Shown: piece by piece, positions 1-8,850 of the stretch
Layout: each line of letters opens with the position of its first letter
How positions within the stretch are numbered: the first letter of the stretch is position 1
Assembly (NCBI GenBank): GCA_913057175.1
Contig: CAJXNP010000030.1
Coordinates: 1-46,113, forward strand
Source: an uncultured Cytophagales bacterium
GTDB taxonomy: Bacteria; Bacteroidota; Bacteroidia; Cytophagales; Cyclobacteriaceae
Length of the DNA stretch: 46,113 nucleotides
Direction: 5' to 3'
Made by a program: the position numbers and the translations under genes
Notes under the pieces: generated by a model
Told to the model about the DNA's origin: nothing
Database searches by the model: none
What the model saw: only the letters and a program-made list of their open reading frames with translations

Positions 1-54
1 GGTACGAAAACCTATGCTGAAAAGTTTGATGTCAAACCTATCGCCAGTGTTTAA
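1..54 (+). CDS. 3' end of an unidentified gene
   Basis: The first 18 codons of the window read openly in frame 1 and end in TAA at 52-54, giving the C-terminal tail GTKTYAEKFDVKPIASV. It converges on the minus-strand glycosyltransferase gene that ends 35 bp further on. The tail is too short to assign a family. Its position beside the polysaccharide cluster makes another sugar-metabolism gene plausible, but that is a guess. Confidence 0.35.
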   Translation, partial: GTKTYAEKFDVKPIASV

Positions 55-89
55 ATCGAATTTTCAGGCGTGGCCTAACTTAATTTTAT

Positions 90-962
90 TCAAACCAGGT
101 TCTTCAAAATACCCATTGTTTTTCTGTGGACCAATAAATGGCTATCCAATAGAATTGCTTGTTTTAAATAATTAAAAGCCAATCTCCTGTTTTTATTCAT
201 TGCCAGGTGTAGTGAAAGATATGCATAACGATGTGCTTTGAAGATTTTAAAATCCGTCTGGTTGAAAATGCTATTTCCCTCCACAATTTCAATCAACCGA
301 TCCATTCTCTCAACCAGTTTTAAATCATCAAAAGAAGAGATCACGCTTCGGTCAGAATGCTGTATGATACAACTGGTGATTGTGTTTGAATAATGTAGGG
401 GATATTTAGAAGCTAATCGCAGCCATAATTCGTAATCCTCCGAGCCAATAATTTTAGGATCTTCATTAAATAAATTTTCTTTCATAATGTCCTTTCGGAC
501 AAAAATCCCAATACAACTTAAATGATTCCCGGTAATGAGGGAATAATTGATGCTATCGTTGCGTTTGTTCTCTTGTCGAAGCATTTTTCCCTTTTCATCT
601 CTTATTTCATAGGCTAAGTGGAACCATTCCCGCGAGTTTTTCTCGTTGATAATTTTATTTGCTTCCTTAAAATGATTGGGATATAATATGTCATCACTAT
701 CTAAGAAAGTGATATAATCTCCTTTAGCTCTTTCAATACCATAATTTCTGGCAATTGCCCGCTCCTCGTTTTGTTTTTTAAAGTATCGGATCCTGGGATC
801 CTGGATGGATTTTACAACTTCTTCAGTATTGTCAGTGCTTCCATCATCAATGATGAGGATTTCGAAGTGGGTGTTAGATTGCTGTAAAACAGAATCGATG
901 GTGGTGGTGATCTTTTGAGAACGGTTGTACGTAGGAATGATGATGGAAAAAAAGCAATTCAT
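90..962 (-). CDS. Family 2 glycosyltransferase
   Basis: This 290-residue protein is a GT-A fold, family 2 glycosyltransferase. It opens with the typical beta strand FFSIIIPTYNR, has the nucleotide-binding DDGS at residues 39-42 and the metal-binding DSDD at 88-91 (a DXD-type motif). It should move a sugar from a nucleotide-sugar donor onto a growing, lipid-linked glycan at the cytoplasmic face of the inner membrane. The donor and linkage cannot be read from the sequence. It is the last gene of the minus-strand polysaccharide run; its ATG overlaps the stop of the upstream FkbM methyltransferase gene by 4 bp (ATGA), which indicates translational coupling. No membrane segment is evident. Confidence 0.9.
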   Translation of the reverse strand: MNCFFSIIIPTYNRSQKITTTIDSVLQQSNTHFEILIIDDGSTDNTEEVVKSIQDPRIRYFKKQNEERAIARNYGIERAKGDYITFLDSDDILYPNHFKEANKIINEKNSREWFHLAYEIRDEKGKMLRQENKRNDSINYSLITGNHLSCIGIFVRKDIMKENLFNEDPKIIGSEDYELWLRLASKYPLHYSNTITSCIIQHSDRSVISSFDDLKLVERMDRLIEIVEGNSIFNQTDFKIFKAHRYAYLSLHLAMNKNRRLAFNYLKQAILLDSHLLVHRKTMGILKNLV

Positions 963-1834
963 TTAGTTGGTATAAAGAAAAAATTTCTTTCTGGATTATT
1001 TACATTCAATGACTTAACTTCCTTAAGTTGTCTGTTTTGCATAAGAAAGATTTTATAATTTAATTTCTTTAGCAGTTCATTGATCTCAAACACTTTTGGT
1101 AATTTTTCCTGCCAACGCCTATTTGATTCATAGCTCTTTGCGAAAACTTCACATAATATAATTGGTCTGTGACTTTCTAAGGTATTAAATCCTCCGGTTA
1201 TCACCTCATATTCGTGCCCTTCTACATCAATTTTAATTAAATCAGGATAAGTGTTGTTTTCCTTGCAAAATATATCAATACTATTTACAGCTACCTCCCT
1301 CTTAATTGCTGAATTTACAGAATGTCGTAGAAAAAAATTCTCATTAAATGATGACACGGTTGTCAGGCTCAAATTTTCAGGCACATAAAAATCCATTTTT
1401 CCAGTTGCCTGACTAATTCCAATATTATAGGCATTTATATTAGTTAAACCATTTAAAGAAATGTTATGCTTTAACCTGGAGAAGTTAGATGGATTTGGTT
1501 CAAATGAACAGATGTTAAGGGTTGGATATTTTTTACCAAGTACTACAGAGAACAGACCATTGTATGAACCAACATCAAAAAAAGTGTCTGATGGATTGAT
1601 AAAAGATTTCAAAATTTCCAATTCTATTGTCTCTTCATTGGAACCTTGATAATAAAAATTACTTATTAAGTAGTCATCGCAATTTGAGTAAAAAACAACT
1701 GATTTGTCCAGAATATTGAACTTGAATATCCCCTTCAAAGGCCATCTTGGTTCAAGCTGTTTTAGATTAAAAAATTTGATAATCCAGGCTATAATTCGAT
1801 TGATGAAAGAAACAGATCTAAGCTTTTTAAGCAT
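959..1834 (-). CDS. FkbM family methyltransferase (first of two)
   Basis: SAM-dependent methyltransferase of the FkbM family, which usually O-methylates sugar hydroxyls in polysaccharide and natural-product clusters. The visible motifs are the SAM-binding FFDVGSYNG, then CSFEPNPSN, and the family signature IKIDVEGHE. The open frame can be extended to a TTG at 1861, but that start would lie inside the upstream glycosyltransferase gene. The ATG at 1834 begins MLKKLRSVS, lies 4 bp after the upstream stop and is preferred, giving 291 residues. A second FkbM gene lies one gene upstream (2958-3848), and the two proteins differ clearly, so they probably methylate different positions or sugars. The substrate is unknown. 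Confidence 0.85.
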   Translation of the reverse strand: MLKKLRSVSFINRIIAWIIKFFNLKQLEPRWPLKGIFKFNILDKSVVFYSNCDDYLISNFYYQGSNEETIELEILKSFINPSDTFFDVGSYNGLFSVVLGKKYPTLNICSFEPNPSNFSRLKHNISLNGLTNINAYNIGISQATGKMDFYVPENLSLTTVSSFNENFFLRHSVNSAIKREVAVNSIDIFCKENNTYPDLIKIDVEGHEYEVITGGFNTLESHRPIILCEVFAKSYESNRRWQEKLPKVFEINELLKKLNYKIFLMQNRQLKEVKSLNVNNPERNFFFIPTK

Positions 1835-1838
1835 AGTT

Positions 1839-2957
1839 TTATTGTGTATAAAGCTGTTCAAGACTCTGGATCATACTCTCCAATTTAAATTTTTTCGCAT
1901 CCTTCTTGCCATTCATAATTAAATTTGAAGCTAATTCTTTGTCATTCAAAACCCTTATAATAGATTGATAAATTGATTCCGAATCTTTAAATGGAACAAC
2001 TAATGCATTTTTTTCATGAACGATGAATTCTCGTGCCACTCCTGACAAGGTAAAAATCGAAGGAATTCCTGCAGCTAACGCTTCCACATAGGTTTGACCA
2101 AAGGCTTCAATTTGAGGATCGATTGGAACATGGACATAAACATCAAATAATTGATACAGGGCAAACAGATTATTTTCAAAAGGTATGATCCTGTATGAAT
2201 CTTCCGGGAGCTCCCTTAGCATCTCATTAATTTTATCCGTATAAGGTCCCTTTGCATTGGCTAAAACCAAACAGGCATTTGGATAATCACCCAGCAATTT
2301 TTTAAAAGCTGGGATGATATACTGAATACCTTTCCATTCGATCCACCGGGCAATAACACCAATTACAAGGTATCCAAATAGGTTATATTTTACTTTCAAA
2401 TTTTTTTTATCAGATTGTTTAATTTTAGCAAACGCCTCCAAATCAAACCCATGAGGAATTAAATGTATTTTATTTGGTGAAATACTCTCCTTTACTCTTA
2501 ACACAGATTCAACATTTTTACTTATTGCCACAATATCTGTTGCCAATCGATTGATCAACTTATCAAAATATACCCCTTTTGGATTGTAAATATGATTATA
2601 GGTACTATGATGTCTGGTGTATATTCGCTTTTTTATTCCTGAAATTTTGCCAGCTAATAAGCCAAGGAAAGAAGCATTAAAGAGATGAGAATGGATGATA
2701 TTTGATCTTACCTTTTTTAAGTACCAATATATTTGGATTTGGGTCTTAAATTTTGCTAAAACCGTATTCGCAGGAAACTTCGCAATTGGTATATTTTTTT
2801 TAATTAAGTATTCCTCCAATTGTGTTTTTTCATTACTTATCAGAATAAAAATCAAATCAAACTTAGTATTGTCAAGCCGGTCCGCAATCCATTCAAAGGC
2901 CAAGGATTTATCTATGTCAGAAATTATATAAACTATTTTTAGCCTATTGTTAACCAT
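1839..2957 (-). CDS. Family 4 glycosyltransferase
   Basis: This 372-residue protein is a GT-B fold glycosyltransferase of the GT4 group. The N-terminal acceptor domain (about 1-180) contains IIHSHLFNASFLGLLAG, and the C-terminal donor domain (about 195-365) contains the E-x7-E motif at Glu284 and Glu292 followed by ALAAGIPS, the usual nucleotide-sugar binding loop. Retaining transfer onto a lipid-linked oligosaccharide at the cytoplasmic membrane face is expected. It sits between the two FkbM methyltransferase genes with no gap to the upstream one (start 2957, upstream stop at 2958), so it belongs to the same transcript. Donor sugar unknown. Confidence 0.88.
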   Translation of the reverse strand: MVNNRLKIVYIISDIDKSLAFEWIADRLDNTKFDLIFILISNEKTQLEEYLIKKNIPIAKFPANTVLAKFKTQIQIYWYLKKVRSNIIHSHLFNASFLGLLAGKISGIKKRIYTRHHSTYNHIYNPKGVYFDKLINRLATDIVAISKNVESVLRVKESISPNKIHLIPHGFDLEAFAKIKQSDKKNLKVKYNLFGYLVIGVIARWIEWKGIQYIIPAFKKLLGDYPNACLVLANAKGPYTDKINEMLRELPEDSYRIIPFENNLFALYQLFDVYVHVPIDPQIEAFGQTYVEALAAGIPSIFTLSGVAREFIVHEKNALVVPFKDSESIYQSIIRVLNDKELASNLIMNGKKDAKKFKLESMIQSLEQLYTQ

Positions 2958-3848
2958 CTATAAAATTCCATGTTCAACTAACTGATACTCCTTTTCATTG
3001 GGGCATAAAAATAGGTTGTATGAACTGCTTTTAAGTATAGTATGAATTTTTTTGACACCATTTGATTCATTTATATCATAATATTGATAATTCAGTTCTT
3101 TAAATAGGTTATTTAGTTTATTTGCAATTTCATCATTTAAAACCTCTATTATCACAAGTGGTCTGAATCGGATTATAGAATTCATCATACCTTCAATAAC
3201 CTCTGGCTCATATGTTTCAACATCTATTTTAATCAAGTCAAAACCCAGGATATTATTTTCGATAAACCATGTATCAAAACAATTTACATTAACTTTCTTT
3301 CTCTTAAAGTCTTTATTTTGATAGGTTTCAATGGTTTCATTAATAATTATTGAGTAAACATGTTCGGTTTCTGGATCATAAAAGAAGGCTTCCCCATTAT
3401 AGTTTGAAAGACCAATATTAAATGCAGAAATGTCATAATGATTGATTTCATTATTGTAAACCAGACGATTAAAAACTCTTTCAATAGGTTCAAAGGCGTA
3501 AACATTTGATCTGATATTTAAACTTTTTGCCATAAGGCTGTAAACACCAGAGTTTGCCCCAACATCAAATATGTAATTTAAATCTCTACATAGTTTGGAC
3601 CATAATTTTAAAGATTCCTTTTCCCAAGAACCAAATATACCTTCCCAAAAAATTTCATTTTCGACTTTAGCACCAAAATGATTCAATAAAAACGAGCATT
3701 TTTCGCTCATATGGACACTAAAGACATCATTAAAATACAGATGCTGATATAAGCTTTTTGAAGGTTTAAAAAAATGTTTTACGATTAAAAACAGTTGTTT
3801 CTTATAAGGTACTTTACCATAAATCTTTTTAAAATATTTCTTAATCAT
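2958..3848 (-). CDS. FkbM family methyltransferase (second of two)
   Basis: Second SAM-dependent FkbM-type methyltransferase in the cluster, 296 residues. It shows IFDVGANSGVYSLMA as the SAM-binding loop, VYAFEPIERVF, and IKIDVETYEPEVIEGM as the family signature; the canonical EGHE is replaced by ETYE, a natural variation of the motif. The first 80 residues are basic and aromatic and may pack against a glycan acceptor or the membrane. The ATG overlaps the upstream GT2 stop by 4 bp. It probably O-methylates a sugar of the exported polysaccharide, perhaps the non-reducing end; methylation is a known chain-termination signal in ABC-exported O antigens, but nothing here proves that role. Confidence 0.83.
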   Translation of the reverse strand: MIKKYFKKIYGKVPYKKQLFLIVKHFFKPSKSLYQHLYFNDVFSVHMSEKCSFLLNHFGAKVENEIFWEGIFGSWEKESLKLWSKLCRDLNYIFDVGANSGVYSLMAKSLNIRSNVYAFEPIERVFNRLVYNNEINHYDISAFNIGLSNYNGEAFFYDPETEHVYSIIINETIETYQNKDFKRKKVNVNCFDTWFIENNILGFDLIKIDVETYEPEVIEGMMNSIIRFRPLVIIEVLNDEIANKLNNLFKELNYQYYDINESNGVKKIHTILKSSSYNLFLCPNEKEYQLVEHGIL

Positions 3849-4765
3849 GAAATTCTATTAGGATATATTTTACTCAAGCCCGTAATGACAATATCATAAA
3901 ACCTGTATCGAATTTTCTTTGGAAGAATGGTCAAACGATTTTTATCAATTTGGTCTACCCAGAATTTCCATGATAAAACAAAATAAATCGATCTTTTTAA
4001 GAAGTTTAAATTTAATTTTCTTTCTCCAACCAAATCTTTATAGCTCGGATTGATTTGAATTAATTTATTATAGGCCCCCTGATATTGTTTTTGTCTTTGT
4101 ATATAAGCCTTGCACGTGATGACATCATCATGCCAGGCAATATTGGATTTATCAAACAACACATTCATTCCAGCATTTAAGGCACGCATGGCTAAATCAA
4201 AATCTTCTGCATCCTTTAACCTGGAATCAAATCCTCCGAGTTTCTCGAAATCTTCCTTTCGAACTGATAAATTTGCCGCTGTCAGAAAGAGGTTTTTGTG
4301 AGATAATTGATTAATTCCTTCATGATATTTTGAAGTCCACTTTTGGGAAAGATATGCTTTAAATCTAAAAATGTCTTTATCAGATAAAGAAGTATCCTCA
4401 AGAATTTGACCGGAAATTACAATACTTTGATTTTTAGCATGAACATTCACATGTCTTTCAATTGATTCGCTTGAAGGACGAATATCATCATCAAAATAAA
4501 TAAGAAGATTGCCTTTTGCTTTTCCTACACCTGAATTTCTTGAAGCTGACCTGCCCAGATTGTCTTGTACAATAACCTGAATATTTAAATCTATTTTTAA
4601 GGCGTTAAGAATTTCCTGGGTATCATCAGTAGATCCGTCTATAACAACAATTACTTCGTTCGGCAATCTTGTTTGCTTGGCTAAAGCATTTAGGCATCTT
4701 ACAATTTTTTGACTTCCATTATAAGTAGGTATAATTACAGATATAAAAAAGTTGTCACTTACCAT
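3845..4765 (-). CDS. Family 2 glycosyltransferase
   Basis: GT-A fold family 2 glycosyltransferase of 306 residues. The N-terminus reads FISVIIPTYNGSQKI, followed by VIDGSTDDT for nucleotide binding and YFDDDIRP as the metal-binding DXD-type site near residue 90. Further on, KLGGFDSRLKDAEDFDLAMR carries the ED motif (catalytic base region) typical of the family. It is one gene in the tightly packed minus-strand run: 1 bp separates it from the upstream transferase gene and its stop overlaps the ATG of the downstream FkbM gene. A soluble or peripheral cytoplasmic enzyme is expected; donor and acceptor are unknown. Confidence 0.9.
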   Translation of the reverse strand: MVSDNFFISVIIPTYNGSQKIVRCLNALAKQTRLPNEVIVVIDGSTDDTQEILNALKIDLNIQVIVQDNLGRSASRNSGVGKAKGNLLIYFDDDIRPSSESIERHVNVHAKNQSIVISGQILEDTSLSDKDIFRFKAYLSQKWTSKYHEGINQLSHKNLFLTAANLSVRKEDFEKLGGFDSRLKDAEDFDLAMRALNAGMNVLFDKSNIAWHDDVITCKAYIQRQKQYQGAYNKLIQINPSYKDLVGERKLNLNFLKRSIYFVLSWKFWVDQIDKNRLTILPKKIRYRFYDIVITGLSKIYPNRIS

Positions 4766-4766
4766 A

Positions 4767-5750
4767 CTACTTATTTCTAAATATCTGTATAATCTTTGAA
4801 GGAAGCTTTAAACGAAAAGACAGCTTATTAAAGAGTTTGCGTCCTTCGTCATCTAAAAGTTCATGATCAATACAAGCCAGGAATGATTGGGCTTTTTTCT
4901 TTTCGTATTGGTAATACAATTCATCTGCTTTTTTAAGGCAATAGTAATTCAATACTTGATTAATTAATTCAGTATTGTTCCAATTACTGATTTCCGATTG
5001 CAGCATTTTATCAATAGTACATTCTTTTTCAATCGTTTTGGAAAAAATACTATTGGATGAATTCAGTGAAAGTAGGTAAAACAAAGAATCGTGTTCAATT
5101 TGAAATTTTTCGTTTTGAGATGTGGTTTTGGAAGCACCATGTATCCTGAAATTGACGAGCACATCATTTATTCTTTTTATACCATCCAAACCAAAGATAT
5201 AAAGATAACGCATCCACCATTCCCTATCCATCGTATAGTGCAATTGTTCATTAAGCAGCCCAATCTTCTTCCAAGCCTCTTTTCTGAAAAATGTTTCTGG
5301 TTGGTCAACTCGAGCCCAACCTATAGTTTTAGCAAGATTGCCTGGATAGATATCAGTCCCATTTGAGTACTTAATGGTTCCATTTTCATCAAATAATCTG
5401 GATTTACCTGCAACGCATAATACATCTAGGCGGTCGAATTGGGAATTGACAATCTCCAGGGCGTTTTCATTGTAATAATCATCGGCATTGAGCCAGTTGA
5501 TGATATTGCCATTTACCTTTTTGAGCCCTTTGTTTATAGCGTGACTTTGGCCATTGTCAGGCATGGACTCCCAATAAATTATATGATCTTCATATTTTCT
5601 AATAATTTCACAAGTTGAGTCGGAACTTTTACCATCGATCACTATATATTCAAAATTTAAATAGTTTTGTTCCTTAACAGAACAAATGGTTTTTTCTATG
5701 TACTTCGAACTGTTAAAGGAAGGGGTGATGATAGAAATAATCTTATCCAA
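4767..5750 (-). CDS. Family 2 glycosyltransferase with TTG start
   Basis: GT2 glycosyltransferase of 327 residues starting KIISIITPSFNSSKYIEKT, with VIDGKSSDST and the metal site NWLNADDYYN near residue 90. The motif LHYTMDREWWMRY resembles the catalytic and acceptor region of close GT2 relatives. No ATG exists near the expected N-terminus: the frame opens just after an in-frame TAA, leaving only an ATT and a TTG codon, and the TTG at 5750 places the protein exactly where family members begin. The gene is divergent from the sulfotransferase at 5756 with only 5 bp between the two starts, so any promoter for it must lie inside that neighbour. Confidence 0.85.
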   Translation of the reverse strand: MDKIISIITPSFNSSKYIEKTICSVKEQNYLNFEYIVIDGKSSDSTCEIIRKYEDHIIYWESMPDNGQSHAINKGLKKVNGNIINWLNADDYYNENALEIVNSQFDRLDVLCVAGKSRLFDENGTIKYSNGTDIYPGNLAKTIGWARVDQPETFFRKEAWKKIGLLNEQLHYTMDREWWMRYLYIFGLDGIKRINDVLVNFRIHGASKTTSQNEKFQIEHDSLFYLLSLNSSNSIFSKTIEKECTIDKMLQSEISNWNNTELINQVLNYYCLKKADELYYQYEKKKAQSFLACIDHELLDDEGRKLFNKLSFRLKLPSKIIQIFRNK

Positions 5751-5755
5751 AATTT

Positions 5756-6748
5756 ATGTTTAATCTTCTTTTTAAAACTACTGGTCGATTTGGCTATTAC
5801 AGCAAAGTTAATGTAGCTACATTAAAAATTTATTTAGAATATGTAAAATACATTAATAGGAAAAAATTTAAAGACTTTGATAAAACACTCATCATTTCCG
5901 GTGCCCCGAGAAGTGGAACCACCTGGCTGGCGGAATATTTTCATCAGGTTTTGAATGCCTTGTATCTCCACGAGCCATTACATAGGGGGCGAATAAAAAA
6001 GTTAAAAAAGCTTGATTTCCCATGGCTGCAGTATATTCCTGAAGGTCACGAATGGAACCCCGCTCATAGTGTCTTTAAAAGTTTACTGTCAGGGCTTGAG
6101 CTTAATCCTGCGCTTGTTCAGAGAAACAAACAAATAGATGGTTTGCACAAAAGTGATTTCCTCTTAATAAAATTTGTAAGGTCTGGCCCGCTGTTAAATT
6201 GGCTTACAAATCAGTTTAATTTAAAATTAAAACCCCTGTATATCGTTAGGCACCCGGCCGCCGTAGTATATTCACAATTAAACCATGGGGCTTGGAATTA
6301 TTTACACTCTATTTCCTACCCATTAGTTAATCAAGAGAAAGTAGGCTTAAACTCCTATTTCAACAAGCATATATCCAAAGTTCCGGTTCTTAGCAACCAC
6401 GAAGAGTTATTGACCTATGGTTGGTATCTCGAAACAGAATTAATACTTAATAATAAAAACCAACGATATATAGTCATTTACTATGAGGAATTTATTGTCA
6501 AGCCTCAGGAAACACTAGAGAAAATTCAGAAAGAATGGAAAATAAACAGATCGCTATATGTAGAAAACCTTTTCAACAAACCTAGTTCTTCCACACAGAA
6601 ATCCAATGATTTTAAGTCGGATGTAGAGAAGCAGCTTTCGAAGTGGCAGGGAAATTTAAAGGAGGAGCAAAAAGATAATATTCAAAAAATATTGGACGTA
6701 TTTGAGGTCAAAACCTATAGTACTAACTCGATTTACCCTTTAGCCTAG
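5756..6748 (+). CDS. Sulfotransferase family protein
   Basis: P-loop sulfotransferase of 330 residues. The 5'-phosphosulfate-binding loop is SGAPRSGTTWLAEYFHQ (residues 48-64), and the 3'-phosphate-binding segment is LKPLYIVRHPAAVVYSQLN around residue 165-180, both hallmarks of PAPS-dependent sulfotransferases. It would transfer sulfate from PAPS to a hydroxyl or amine, here most likely on a sugar of the polysaccharide. It is the only plus-strand gene inside the minus-strand cluster: its start is 5 bp from the divergent GT2 gene and its 3' end overlaps the convergent GT8 gene by 26 bp. This inverted, tightly wedged position suggests it was inserted separately. Confidence 0.85.
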   Translation: MFNLLFKTTGRFGYYSKVNVATLKIYLEYVKYINRKKFKDFDKTLIISGAPRSGTTWLAEYFHQVLNALYLHEPLHRGRIKKLKKLDFPWLQYIPEGHEWNPAHSVFKSLLSGLELNPALVQRNKQIDGLHKSDFLLIKFVRSGPLLNWLTNQFNLKLKPLYIVRHPAAVVYSQLNHGAWNYLHSISYPLVNQEKVGLNSYFNKHISKVPVLSNHEELLTYGWYLETELILNNKNQRYIVIYYEEFIVKPQETLEKIQKEWKINRSLYVENLFNKPSSSTQKSNDFKSDVEKQLSKWQGNLKEEQKDNIQKILDVFEVKTYSTNSIYPLA

Positions 6749-7559
6749 ATATCAAATCATCTATTTTATAGAAGTTTAGTATAATCACTTCTTTTAATAT
6801 TGAAAAAAACAGAAAGAATCTCCACCTAGAGAGGAGGCTGTACTTTAGAAAGACCATTCTATATTTTCCACGATAGTGAATATTCCATGGCTTATGTTTC
6901 CCCATATAATGCAATACAACAGTTTCTTTTGTAATCTTGTCAATAGCTGATTGATTATATATGTTTGATAAACTGTAAGCCTCATTTTGAAAAGTGTGAT
7001 TTAGCACGTCCTGGTCCCAGAATTTTATTTTCTGCGAATGTTCAGACATAAAATTTTTAAATTTCCTAAAGGCATCAATTTTTCGCCAGTAGTCCACATT
7101 TATCAACATTACACCACTATTGAAATATTGATTATCCATAATTCCAAGGTCGTTAGCTCTCTCCACATTTTTACCATGTACTGCCGCAATGGCATAATCT
7201 TTAATATCTGTGTTCCAAAGAGGGAGAAGACTTTTCAATACAATTATATCAGCATCGAGGTAAATAATTTTTGAGATTTTCTCAGGAAGTATGTCGGTTA
7301 GAAAAAGTCTATAATAGTTAACAGAACTTGCGTGTCCATCAACCTTTAATGAAACGTTGGCAGGAGTGAAATTATAGAACGAAAAGGTAGCAGATTTGCT
7401 TTGGAAAGCATTTGTTAACCTTGATTTATTTTGGCTAGAGATATCACCCGAAATGATATGGAAAGAAATGTTTTCTTTCTTGTTGTTCCGGATGATGGAA
7501 CATATCGTGACGGAAAGATATGGGATGTAATCATTGTCAATTGTGAATAGAATACCCAT
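6723..7559 (-). CDS. Family 8 glycosyltransferase
   Basis: GT8 glycosyltransferase of 278 residues, retaining, GT-A fold, related to LPS galactosyl- and glucosyltransferases of the RfaI/RfaJ type. It has YLDADIIVLKSL with the metal-binding D102-x-D104, YFNSGVMLINVDYWR around 145-159, and the HxxGxxKPW motif at residues 217-225, which binds the donor phosphate. The C-terminal tail is basic and aromatic (RWRFFLFFSILK), consistent with peripheral membrane association as in LPS-core enzymes. The gene overlaps the upstream GT4 gene by 23 bp and the convergent sulfotransferase gene by 26 bp. The specific sugar is not deducible. Confidence 0.92.
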   Translation of the reverse strand: MGILFTIDNDYIPYLSVTICSIIRNNKKENISFHIISGDISSQNKSRLTNAFQSKSATFSFYNFTPANVSLKVDGHASSVNYYRLFLTDILPEKISKIIYLDADIIVLKSLLPLWNTDIKDYAIAAVHGKNVERANDLGIMDNQYFNSGVMLINVDYWRKIDAFRKFKNFMSEHSQKIKFWDQDVLNHTFQNEAYSLSNIYNQSAIDKITKETVVLHYMGKHKPWNIHYRGKYRMVFLKYSLLSRWRFFLFFSILKEVIILNFYKIDDLISRLKGKSS

Positions 7560-8850
7560 TAATCACTTGATTATAAATTTTAGAATGTTGTTTGACAATT
7601 TCATCATAACTATATCTCGAAGTCATATTTTTTGAAATTTCATCTCTTGAAGCTAACTCAGATTGGTTTAAAAAATGTTTGATGGTATTATATAGACTTA
7701 GTGAAGAAAAATCGTCAATAAGGAAGCCATTTTTATTGTTCTTAACCATGTCACACATTCCACCGACATTAAAACCAATTACAGGTGTGCCACACATCAA
7801 GGATTCAATAACGGTATTGGGTAAATTATCTGCAATGGTGGGCATTATATAAACATCGCACATTCGATAAATTCCAGACAATTTTTTGTCATTCTCTATA
7901 AAACCCAAATTATGTACAGTATAACCTTCAAGATTTAATTCAGGATTACTTTTCCCTACAATTACAAGTTCAATTTGATCCGAGAGAGATTCATATTTTT
8001 TTAATGCATCAATTAAAAGGTTAAGTCCTTTTCTCCTGTTACTTAAATTATATGCGGAAAACAGAAGTCTTTTTTTCACAGAGGGTTCCAATTCCACCGA
8101 CAATGATTCACTATTATGAATATTAAAAACCTTTTCATCTACTGGATACGGGATAACAGAATGTTTAAACTTTTTGAAAAGAGAGGATTTTTCGGAACAA
8201 TTTTTCAACCACTGAGACGGACAAATAATTGTTAAATTATTGAGATTCCTAAGTGCATCCTCTTTATATCCAAAAATAAAATTGGAGTAATTAGGGTACT
8301 GGGTGTTTGTTAGCTCTGGACATTGTTCACAGTCGATCAAATATCTATCACAAGTTCCAGAAAAGTGACAGCCTCCCGTAAAGGGATTCATATCATGTAA
8401 AGTCCATAGTATTGGTTTTTTATTATTTCTGAAGTATGTTTTATAATCAATGAAACCAGAGCTTACCCAATGTAAATGAATGATATTCGCTTCATTATAA
8501 ATCGGGTGAGTAGTAATGTCCCAATTTGAAATTGGAAAAGTAAAAACTTCTAATCCTTTTTCTTTTTGTTTTAAAATTCTGGCCTGAATACTCCTATGCT
8601 TCTGCACAAAATATGAATGACCAGTTTTAAGAAGTTTTTCAAACTTGTATTTTACTCTACTAAAAAACTTTTGAGATTTTGTTTCAAAATAAGGGTAGTA
8701 ATGGTAAGCATTTTTTAAACCAATTGGAGGTTTGTTTAACATTAAAATAGAAGAATCTATTCCATTGGCTAAAAGAGCTTGATGTAACCGAAAGCAAGCT
8801 TTGGAAGCACCGCCGGAGTTTTCATTTGCAAGAACATGCAGGACTTTCAT
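7537..8850 (-). CDS. Family 4 glycosyltransferase
   Basis: GT-B fold GT4 glycosyltransferase of 437 residues. It begins MKVLHVLANENSGGASKAC, the glycine-rich acceptor-domain loop, and carries the subfamily hallmark TLHDMNPFTGGCHFSGTCDR followed by further cysteines (DCEQCPEL) around residues 150-180. The donor site is DNLPNTVIESLMCGTPVIGF near 345-365, including the conserved Glu. This type is frequent in Bacteroidota polysaccharide clusters. Its stop-start junction with the upstream methyltransferase gene shares a single base, and its 3' end overlaps the GT8 gene, so the three are cotranscribed. Confidence 0.9.
   Translation of the reverse strand: MKVLHVLANENSGGASKACFRLHQALLANGIDSSILMLNKPPIGLKNAYHYYPYFETKSQKFFSRVKYKFEKLLKTGHSYFVQKHRSIQARILKQKEKGLEVFTFPISNWDITTHPIYNEANIIHLHWVSSGFIDYKTYFRNNKKPILWTLHDMNPFTGGCHFSGTCDRYLIDCEQCPELTNTQYPNYSNFIFGYKEDALRNLNNLTIICPSQWLKNCSEKSSLFKKFKHSVIPYPVDEKVFNIHNSESLSVELEPSVKKRLLFSAYNLSNRRKGLNLLIDALKKYESLSDQIELVIVGKSNPELNLEGYTVHNLGFIENDKKLSGIYRMCDVYIMPTIADNLPNTVIESLMCGTPVIGFNVGGMCDMVKNNKNGFLIDDFSSLSLYNTIKHFLNQSELASRDEISKNMTSRYSYDEIVKQHSKIYNQVINGYSIHN

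Noticed and set aside
959-1861. Start of the FkbM gene at 1861
   Set aside because: This is a TTG inside the upstream gene; the ATG at 1834 just after the upstream stop is the simpler choice.
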